The position numbers and the translations under genes were made by a program. Below, piece after piece: positions 1 through 5,712 of a DNA stretch of 7,087 bases (position 1 is the stretch's first letter; each line of letters opens with the position of its first letter). Origin of the DNA: JAERML01 sp035687895 (GTDB lineage Bacteria > Bacteroidota > Ignavibacteria > UBA10030 > UBA6906); contig DASRUE010000135.1 in NCBI GenBank assembly GCA_035687895.1, forward strand, positions 1 to 7,087, read 5' to 3'. Below the pieces are notes generated by a model. It saw nothing but the letters and a program-made list of their open reading frames with translations. It searched no databases and had not been told where the DNA came from.

Positions 1-136
1 CGAGCATCTTGTCCAGTCCCCGCGTTCCACTCGCGACGCTCTCGACCATGTAATCTTCAGATCGAAGAAGCTCGCGGAGCCCGCGTGCGATGACCGGATC
101 GTCTTCGACGACGAGGATCCTCTTTCTTTTGCCCAT
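1..136 (-). CDS. Response regulator, N-terminal receiver domain (partial, cut by window edge)
   Basis: Only the first 45 codons are in the window; the gene runs off the left edge. The start is ATG at 136-134, preceded two codons upstream by an in-frame TGA (142-140), so no longer version is possible. An AAGGTG Shine-Dalgarno-like sequence lies 4 nt before the ATG. The protein begins MGKRKRILVVEDDPVIARGL, the first beta strand of a CheY-like receiver, with the acidic pocket at E11-D12-D13. It continues into a typical first helix and second strand (LRELLRSEDYMVESVASG). The phosphoacceptor Asp (expected near residue 55) and any output domain lie outside, so the effector class cannot be told. It overlaps the 3' end of the histidine kinase gene by 80 nt in another frame and is almost certainly its cognate partner. 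Confidence 0.9.
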   Translation of the reverse strand, partial: MGKRKRILVVEDDPVIARGLRELLRSEDYMVESVASGTRGLDKML

Positions 137-2591
137 CGTTCACCTTGTTGAACGGGAAGAGGAGCGAAAACGTGCTCCCTTTCCCGGGTGTGCTGATGAC
201 TTCCACCGTACCTCCGTGGCCGTCCATGATGTGTTTGACAAGAGAGAGGCCAAGGCCAATCCCCTGCACATCTCTACTTGTCACCGGGTCGCGGTAGAAT
301 TTCTCGAACAGGTGTGGCAGCGCCTCCGGAGAAATCCCTCTCCCATGATCCTTCACAGAACAGCGAAGATGGCGTCCTTCCACCAAAACCACAACGTGCA
401 CTTCTTTCCGTTCCTGGGAGTACTTCATTGCGTTGCTCAGAAGGTTGGTCAACGCCTGAATAACCGCATCGCGGTCCACGCGCACGCGAAGCGGCCGTTT
501 CGGGAGCGAGACATGTACCGCGAACTCCTTCTTCGCCAGCATGTATTGCATCGTCTTCATGCCATGCCGAACAATCTCTCCAAGATCTGCCGGGGCGAGC
601 GTGTAGTCCATCATTCCCTTTTCGACCTTTGTAGCATCGAGGATTGTGGTGACCATCCGGTCCAACCGGTCGGTTTCGCCTTCGATCGTCTGAAGATGCC
701 TTGCAACACGCCTCACATTTCCCTGCAGCCTTTGATGGACCAGCTCGGTGAACATCTTGATGTTCGTCAAGGGGCTCTTGAGCTCATGCGACACATACCG
801 CACGAAATCGGACTTGAGACTGTTCAACTCCCTCAGTCGTTCCGCTTCGGCTTCCTGTTGGAGGAGGTTCCTGTGAAGGGCAATCCGCTCAAGTTCGAGA
901 GCGGCTTGGGCGGCAACGTTGGTCAGAAGATCCGCATCTTCGCTGGTGAAGCGGTGTCCCGACTTCTTCACACCCAACACGAGAAACCCGTGAAAAGCAT
1001 AGGTTGCCGAAAGCAAGGGAAACACCAGTGCAATTCCCCACCGGTGGAACACCTCCGGGTCGGCGGATTCGAAGTCCAATCCTGATTCCATCTTATCTGC
1101 AAGGGCGACCGGCCGCCGTAGCTGCGTTTTCAACTTGTCGGCCTCAAATTGTATGCTGCGTCGTTCGAGAAACTCAAACTGCTTGTGCGCAAGCACGCAC
1201 AGTCGATGGCCGGGAGGGGCAAGGGTGAAGAACCCGATCCGTTCCACAGGTATGAGTCTGTCGGTTTCACGAACAATCAGCTCTGCGAGCTGCCGGGCCC
1301 CAACGCATTCCTTCATATCGTGAAGGAATTTCCGTTCCGCCTCCCGGAAATTGTATCGGACTCTGAAGAAACGTCGATCAACGAACCTTTGAACGCCGCG
1401 GCGCAATGGCTCAAACAATAGTGCGACGATGACTGCGGCGCCGGTACCGAAGGAGGTTTGCAACTCTCCCATCATAGCTCCCACGAGACCCACCAGGGCA
1501 ACGTAGATCCCAACGACGGCCCCGACCACGATCGCGTAAACCGTCGTGCGGTTGATGACCACTTCGACGTTCAGCAGATGATGTTTAACGAACGAGATGG
1601 CGAACGACACCGGGATGATCGTCAGAAATATCAACGTGTACTCTTCCGCGACGATGGGGCCGGACTGCAACAACCCCGGAAGAACAACCAGAAGAAGAAA
1701 CGGCGTCGGGCCAAGGCAGAGTCCCCAGAGAACCCACTGCAACTTTCGTCGATCTGCACGGGACGTCGTACGCACGTACGACACAATGAAGTTGGCGATT
1801 CCACCGAGCACATACAGAATAATGGCCACGTGGAAGACGTCGAACCAGAACTGGTAGCGTGCAAATCCGATTTCTGTTCCTGCCAGGACGATATCAGCAT
1901 GGGCAATGAGAAGGAGGGTTATCAGAACACCGGCGGGAAGAAAGCTGCCAACGAGCTTCAACGGAAACGACCCCGGAAGCGGCATCGGGAACATCGTGGT
2001 CAACAGAAAGAAGGTCGCCGCGACGCCCATGTACGAAAGAAAGAAGAGGATGCTACTCAGATAGCCAATCCGGCTTCCGGGCGTCACCCCCTCGAAGGCA
2101 ACCACAACTACGACGGCCATAGAAACCATGGCCCAATGGAGAATGCTCGCCACCCGATCCCGCGGACGCACGAGGATAACAAAGATCGCCAACGCAAAGG
2201 TCACAATCCCGACAAACCACACGATGACAACGTATGTGATGTTGTGTGCAGGCAACAACGTGCACACTGTGGATCCCTCCATGAGTCCACGACGATAGCT
2301 GATCGTAACCGTCTCTCCCGCTGCAGAGTTGTCCGCAAAGAATACGGCCTGCGCGGGGAAGGCAAGCCGACGCCCGTTCCACATGAGAAGTTCATCGCCT
2401 GGGCGGAGATCGGAACAAACCGCGGGCTCAATAATGCTTTGGAGGATCACCCGACCTGCATCCTGCTGGAGAGTAAATGGAGATTTTGCACGATCAAGAA
2501 GTGACGTAGTGTGGAGGACACAGAAACTCAGCAGGAGGGCATCGATCAATAGGGCCAGAAGGGTACGAACAGAGGGGCGATACATTTCCAC
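57..2591 (-). CDS. Multi-pass membrane sensor histidine kinase (TM, PDZ-like, about 8-9 TM, GAF-like, HisKA, HATPase_c)
   Basis: This 844-residue hybrid-free sensor kinase should autophosphorylate on His and pass the phosphate to the overlapping response regulator. Domains in order: one membrane segment (about 8-28); a PDZ-like extracytoplasmic domain (about 45-113, with LRPGDELLMWNGRRL at 62-76); about eight or nine hydrophobic segments (about 118-395); a basic link (VDRRFFRVRYNF, 404-415); a GAF-like domain (about 425-570); a short coiled stretch (570-592); HisKA with H-box SHELKSP and phosphoacceptor His602; and HATPase_c with N-box NLLSNAMKYS (716-725), G1 DHGRG (748-752), F-box LFEKFYR (761-767) and G2 GIGLGL (777-782). 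All catalytic motifs are intact. The start is GTG at 2591 or ATG at 2585, two codons apart; neither has a strong Shine-Dalgarno, and an in-frame TAG at 2633-2631 bounds the ORF. The last 28 or so residues form an Arg-rich tail encoded over the start of the regulator gene. The signal sensed is unknown. Confidence 0.93.
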   Translation of the reverse strand: MEMYRPSVRTLLALLIDALLLSFCVLHTTSLLDRAKSPFTLQQDAGRVILQSIIEPAVCSDLRPGDELLMWNGRRLAFPAQAVFFADNSAAGETVTISYRRGLMEGSTVCTLLPAHNITYVVIVWFVGIVTFALAIFVILVRPRDRVASILHWAMVSMAVVVVVAFEGVTPGSRIGYLSSILFFLSYMGVAATFFLLTTMFPMPLPGSFPLKLVGSFLPAGVLITLLLIAHADIVLAGTEIGFARYQFWFDVFHVAIILYVLGGIANFIVSYVRTTSRADRRKLQWVLWGLCLGPTPFLLLVVLPGLLQSGPIVAEEYTLIFLTIIPVSFAISFVKHHLLNVEVVINRTTVYAIVVGAVVGIYVALVGLVGAMMGELQTSFGTGAAVIVALLFEPLRRGVQRFVDRRFFRVRYNFREAERKFLHDMKECVGARQLAELIVRETDRLIPVERIGFFTLAPPGHRLCVLAHKQFEFLERRSIQFEADKLKTQLRRPVALADKMESGLDFESADPEVFHRWGIALVFPLLSATYAFHGFLVLGVKKSGHRFTSEDADLLTNVAAQAALELERIALHRNLLQQEAEAERLRELNSLKSDFVRYVSHELKSPLTNIKMFTELVHQRLQGNVRRVARHLQTIEGETDRLDRMVTTILDATKVEKGMMDYTLAPADLGEIVRHGMKTMQYMLAKKEFAVHVSLPKRPLRVRVDRDAVIQALTNLLSNAMKYSQERKEVHVVVLVEGRHLRCSVKDHGRGISPEALPHLFEKFYRDPVTSRDVQGIGLGLSLVKHIMDGHGGTVEVISTPGKGSTFSLLFPFNKVNDGQKKEDPRRRRRSGHRTRAPRASSI

Positions 2592-2672
2592 GATCCAGGT
2601 GTGGAAGGGATGAGACTCTGCGGGAATATACTAACCGGTGCGATGAAAAGAAAGATGCGGAACGAGGAGAAA

Positions 2673-2721
2673 CGGCGTGCTCGCCGGGCAGGATGAAACA
2701 GAGGGGTCGCCAGGCCCTCTG
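2673..2721 (-). terminator. Possible tandem hairpin terminator after msrB
   Basis: Read on the minus strand, a 7-bp perfect stem CAGAGGG/CCCTCTG (2721-2715 with 2705-2699, 9-nt loop) starts 27 nt after the msrB stop and is followed by TTTCATCC. A second stem, CGGCG/CGCCG with a 4-nt loop (2686-2673), follows and is trailed by TTTCTCC. Position and GC-rich stems suit intrinsic termination of msrB, but the T tracts are only three bases long, so termination may be leaky or the hairpins may do something else. No clear promoter for the kinase gene was recognised in the rest of this 157-bp gap. Confidence 0.35.
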
Positions 2722-2748
2722 CTGCATATGTCTGTTGTGTCGGTTTCC

Positions 2749-3303
2749 TTACTTCGCCTTCACAAATTTCAGGGAAGCAGAATTCAGGCAATAGCGAAGC
2801 CCGGTCGGTTTCGGGCCGTCATCAAACACATGGCCGAGATGTGCGTCACACCGACTGCATAGCACTTCGGTGCGCGTCATGAGCAAGCTCTTGTCCGTCT
2901 CGTCAGCAACATTCTCCTGCGCTATGGGTTTCCAGAAACTGGGCCATCCGGTTCCAGACTCGTATTTCGTCTCCGAGGAAAAGAGATCCGTGCCACAGCA
3001 AACACACTTGTAGACGCCGGTCTCGTGGTTATTCCAGTACTCTCCCGTAAACGCCCGCTCCGTCCCCTTCTTGCGCGCCACCTCATATTGCTGCGGCGTG
3101 AGCTGCTGCTTCCATTCTTCATCTTTCTTGATGACCTTCTCGGCCATGACAAATCCTTTCTTCTCTGCTGAATACAATCTGATCGTCGACGTTGCCCCCT
3201 TTTTCTTTCCCTGCGTCACCGGTTTTCCTGCTCCGGCAAGGAGAGCGGTTGCCACCATCACCATGAACAGGACCGTTCCGACGTATATCCGCTGTCTAAT
3301 CAT
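2749..3303 (-). CDS. msrB: Peptide-methionine (R)-S-oxide reductase, exported form
   Basis: MsrB reduces the R epimer of methionine sulfoxide in proteins back to methionine. The 184-residue protein has a Sec-type signal sequence at 1-26 (basic MIRQR, then a hydrophobic core ending LLAGAG, no lipobox Cys), a Lys-rich linker (27-52), and a full SelR/MsrB domain (about 55-182). The zinc site is complete: C100/C103 and C149/C152. The catalytic Cys172 sits in LRYCLNSASLKF, with the conserved TGWPSF at 118-123 and HLGHVFDDGP at 155-164. The position often holding the resolving Cys (ESGCGW in other members) is Thr118, as in MsrBs that recycle another way; Cys102 is an extra cysteine beside the zinc site. 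The ATG at 3303 has a strong AAGGAG. A second ATG (codon 53, 3147-3145) also has a Shine-Dalgarno and would give a cytosolic form. The export site is inferred. Confidence 0.95.
   Translation of the reverse strand: MIRQRIYVGTVLFMVMVATALLAGAGKPVTQGKKKGATSTIRLYSAEKKGFVMAEKVIKKDEEWKQQLTPQQYEVARKKGTERAFTGEYWNNHETGVYKCVCCGTDLFSSETKYESGTGWPSFWKPIAQENVADETDKSLLMTRTEVLCSRCDAHLGHVFDDGPKPTGLRYCLNSASLKFVKAK
3154..3159 (-). promoter_or_regulatory. Internal ribosome binding site inside msrB (possible cytosolic start)
   Basis: On the minus strand AAAGGA lies 6 nt before the in-frame ATG of codon 53 (3147-3145). Translation from there would give MAEKVIKKDEEW..., which matches where ordinary cytosolic MsrB proteins begin, and would skip the signal peptide and linker. 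The motif and spacing are seen directly; use as a start is inferred. Confidence 0.35.
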
Positions 3304-3310
3304 TCTCTTG

Positions 3311-3316
3311 CTCCTT
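3311..3316 (-). promoter_or_regulatory. Shine-Dalgarno of msrB
   Basis: The minus strand carries AAGGAG 7 nt before the ATG at 3303. This is the only canonical ribosome binding site in the window and fixes the long, signal-peptide-containing start of msrB. Confidence 0.75.
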
Positions 3317-3459
3317 GTTCGAATATCCTAACACCAAGATCATGTATTTCGTTTCATCGACTCTGGGATCGAGAGTAATACGGATGATAGGCATATCAGG
3401 GATAGGGAACTCAAATCACGAGAGAATCATCCGCCCCAAGGGGGAATCACTGCTTGCTG

Positions 3460-4101
3460 CTACGCACCCGGAAGGGAACGAAGACGTTCGGAGAGATGCG
3501 ATCGGTCGGCCAGAACATTGAGCAAAGGGCCCTGAGGACCAAACTCGACCATGCTGACAGAACCAACCGGGCAGGCGAAACGGTAACGGAACCGGTCAAC
3601 GTCAATACCTAACAGGCTGCACAGGATGATCCTGATGGTCGCCTTGTGGGACACAACAAGCACGTTGCCGTCCGCAAACTGTTCTCTGATCTCTTCAATC
3701 ACCTTCAGTCCTCGGCGCGCAATTTCAATTGCGGGCTCGCCGCCGGTTGGCGCGCACCATGCGGGATCCGCTTTCCATCGGATGTGGTCATCGTGATACT
3801 CACGGTCGACCTGCTCCACCGTCTTTCCTTCCCATTCTCCATAGCCGATCTCTTTGAGGTCCCCCCGAAGATGCATGTCTATACCAAGGGTCGAGCACAG
3901 AGGCTTCGCGGTTGCCACGGTTCGCCTCAGCGGACTTACATACACCGCAGCCCATACCGTCTTGTTGTACGCAGCGGAAAACTCAACAGCCATGGCCAGC
4001 CCATCCGGTGTGAGGTCGGGATCAAGTCCAGAGCCACAGAACAAATGGTCCTTGCTGTACACTGTTTGACCGTGACGGAGGAAATAGAGAGAAAGGCTCA
4101 C
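3460..4101 (-). CDS. Histidine phosphatase family protein (phosphoglycerate mutase-like)
   Basis: This 213-residue cytosolic protein of the histidine phosphatase superfamily should form a phosphohistidine intermediate during phosphoryl transfer or hydrolysis. The N-terminal RHGQT places the nucleophile at His10 with Arg9. It is followed by the substrate loop GSGLDPDLTPDG (23-34), SPLRRT (56-61, second phosphate-pocket Arg at 59), EIGYGEWEG with acidic Glu84, and the second catalytic histidine His152 in VVSHKATIR. All core residues are present. The start is GTG at 4101-4099, since the ORF has no ATG upstream and the next residues already form the conserved first strand; no good Shine-Dalgarno precedes it. 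It begins 36 nt after hutH stops, so co-transcription is likely. The substrate cannot be told: small broad-specificity sugar-phosphate phosphatases, alpha-ribazole phosphatase (CobC-type) and PGM-like mutases share this fold, and no cobalamin or glycolysis gene is adjacent. Confidence 0.9.
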   Translation of the reverse strand: MSLSLYFLRHGQTVYSKDHLFCGSGLDPDLTPDGLAMAVEFSAAYNKTVWAAVYVSPLRRTVATAKPLCSTLGIDMHLRGDLKEIGYGEWEGKTVEQVDREYHDDHIRWKADPAWCAPTGGEPAIEIARRGLKVIEEIREQFADGNVLVVSHKATIRIILCSLLGIDVDRFRYRFACPVGSVSMVEFGPQGPLLNVLADRSHLSERLRSLPGA

Positions 4102-4137
4102 GACAAGATTTCTTTCGAGTGAGGAAATGGTGGGAGA

Positions 4138-5661
4138 TTACGCGTGAAGGATGTCGAGACCCCCGGACCGGATCAACTGGGCGACGTTCTCAATATCGTG
4201 CGATAGGGGCCTGTCTCCGTTCAGCCTGCGCACTATGCGCCGGATTTTCCCGAGCGCCCGAGCGGTGCCCCGGCCCGGTTGTTCATTTCTGCACTCCACA
4301 CCCTGGGCGGCACAGATGGCCTCTATGGCAAGGATGCGTTGCACGTTGCTGACGATCTCGCGGGTTTGCCGCGCTGCGATCGTTCCCATGCTCACATGGT
4401 CTTCCTGGTTGGCGGACGTCGGGATGGAATCGCCGCTGGCCGGGTGGATGAGGACTTTATTTTCCGACACCAACGCTGCGGCTGTGTATTGCGCAATCAT
4501 CAGACCGGAACGGACGCCTCCATCAGTGACAAGAAACGGAGGAAGGCCGAAGCTGTGATGCTTGTCCATCAGCTTGGCGGTCCGCCGCTCGGAGATGTTT
4601 CCCAACTCCGCCACGGCGAGGCCGAGAAAATCGAGGGCAAGCGCCAGCGGTTGACCGTGAAAGTTCCCCGCACTATACGATCGTCCTTCATCGGCAAAGA
4701 TCAGGGGATTATCGGTGGCAGAGTTGATCTCCGTCTCTATGACGCGCCGGACATATACCGTTGCGTCACGAGAGGCACCGTGTACTTGTGGCGCGCAACG
4801 GAGGGAGTAGGAATCCTGAACCTTTTCGCGTGTATCCTCGTCAACGCGGTCAAGAAGTTTGCTTCCCCGGATCACTGAACGGATATTCCGTGCCGACACG
4901 AGTTGCCCGGCATGTGGTCTCGTGATATGCACTTGCGTCGCAAAGGGTGCACTTTTCCCCTTGACCGCTTCCAGCGTCATGGCGGCCACAATGTCGGCAA
5001 CATCGGCAAGCTGCTCAGCATCGACGAGGGCAAGAACGCCGAGCGCCGTCATTGCCTGCGTGCCATTGTTCAGCGCAATCCCTTCTTTCGCCTCCAGGAC
5101 AACGGGTGTGATACCGGCGGCCTTCATCGCACGTCCGCCGCTCATCTTCCTCCCGTTGTAGTACGCCTCCCCTTCCCCGATCAACACAGCAGCCATGTGC
5201 GACAGCGGCGCGAGATCCCCGCTCGCACCTACCGAGCCCTGCGAAGGAACAACAGGATGCACGCCTTTGTTCAGCATCGCCAGAAGTCGCTCGACCGTAG
5301 AAATACGGATGCCGGAGAATCCCTTCGCAAGCGCATTGGCGCGAAGGAGCATCATTGCCCGGACCACCTCTTCACCAAACGGCTCTCCAATGCCGGCACA
5401 ATGACTCAGGATCAGATTCCTTTGGAGATCACGCAGCTTGTCGGGAGCGATGGAGACATTCTGGAATGCTCCAAAGCCTGTCGTTATGCCGTAAATGATC
5501 TCCTCATTGCGCACGGCGTTCTCCACCCACACACGGGAACTCTGCATTCGCCGTTTCGCGCCTGGTGAGAGAACAACTGAAGCGCCTGCTCGCGCAACGA
5601 GAAGGACATCGTCAATGGTCAGGTTGTTTCCATCAATTACAATACGCCGGGGTGTTCTCAT
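4138..5661 (-). CDS. hutH: Histidine ammonia-lyase
   Basis: HutH removes ammonia from L-histidine to give trans-urocanate, the first step of histidine degradation, in the cytoplasm. At 507 residues it is full length for the family. The self-cyclising Ala146-Ser147-Gly148 in GSVGASGDLAPLSH forms the MIO electrophile. Other active-site residues are visible: Tyr57 in YGITTGFG, Asn199 in LNNGTQ, Tyr285 and Arg288 in DSYSLRCAPQVHGA, Phe334 in GNFHGQP, and Glu420 in SANQEDHVSMG. The Ser86-His87 pair and Glu420 favour histidine rather than tyrosine or phenylalanine as substrate. The ATG at 5661 is well placed against the family N terminus (IDGNNLTIDDVLLVAR), although no strong Shine-Dalgarno is seen. 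It lies 51 nt after hisS and 36 nt before the phosphatase, probably in one operon. No other hut gene is in the window. Confidence 0.95.
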   Translation of the reverse strand: MRTPRRIVIDGNNLTIDDVLLVARAGASVVLSPGAKRRMQSSRVWVENAVRNEEIIYGITTGFGAFQNVSIAPDKLRDLQRNLILSHCAGIGEPFGEEVVRAMMLLRANALAKGFSGIRISTVERLLAMLNKGVHPVVPSQGSVGASGDLAPLSHMAAVLIGEGEAYYNGRKMSGGRAMKAAGITPVVLEAKEGIALNNGTQAMTALGVLALVDAEQLADVADIVAAMTLEAVKGKSAPFATQVHITRPHAGQLVSARNIRSVIRGSKLLDRVDEDTREKVQDSYSLRCAPQVHGASRDATVYVRRVIETEINSATDNPLIFADEGRSYSAGNFHGQPLALALDFLGLAVAELGNISERRTAKLMDKHHSFGLPPFLVTDGGVRSGLMIAQYTAAALVSENKVLIHPASGDSIPTSANQEDHVSMGTIAARQTREIVSNVQRILAIEAICAAQGVECRNEQPGRGTARALGKIRRIVRRLNGDRPLSHDIENVAQLIRSGGLDILHA

Positions 5662-5712
5662 TCCGGAAAGACCGCTCGCGTTCGGTTGATGCGATGTGAT
5701 TGTGAAATGTAG

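Noticed and set aside
90..1085. Plus-strand open frame of 331 codons opposite the kinase catalytic core
   Set aside because: It lies antisense to the HisKA/HATPase motifs, its translation looks like a shadow and it matches no family I know.
1458..2504. Long plus-strand open frame of 348 codons opposite the kinase membrane region
   Set aside because: It is antisense to a clearly conserved kinase; its translation is a low-complexity mix of His, Arg, Asn and Lys typical of a reverse-strand shadow, with no recognisable domain.
2592..2672. Promoter for the kinase gene (a TAGTAT-like -10 on the minus strand near 2626-2634)
   Set aside because: No matching -35 or Bacteroidota-type TTG/TAnnTTTG pair is found at proper spacing, so the match is too weak to annotate.
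3360..3376. Inverted repeat ACTCT/AGAGT in the gap between the phosphatase gene and msrB
   Set aside because: A 5-bp AT-containing stem with a 7-nt loop and no T tract is expected by chance; not supportable as a terminator or operator.
3434..3444. CCCC-AA-GGGG run just after the phosphatase stop as a terminator
   Set aside because: The loop would be only 2 nt, leaving about three usable pairs, and no T tract follows on the minus strand.
4903..5568. Plus-strand open frame of 221 codons opposite hutH
   Set aside because: It is fully antisense to the conserved MIO and active-site region of hutH; composition is that of a shadow frame.
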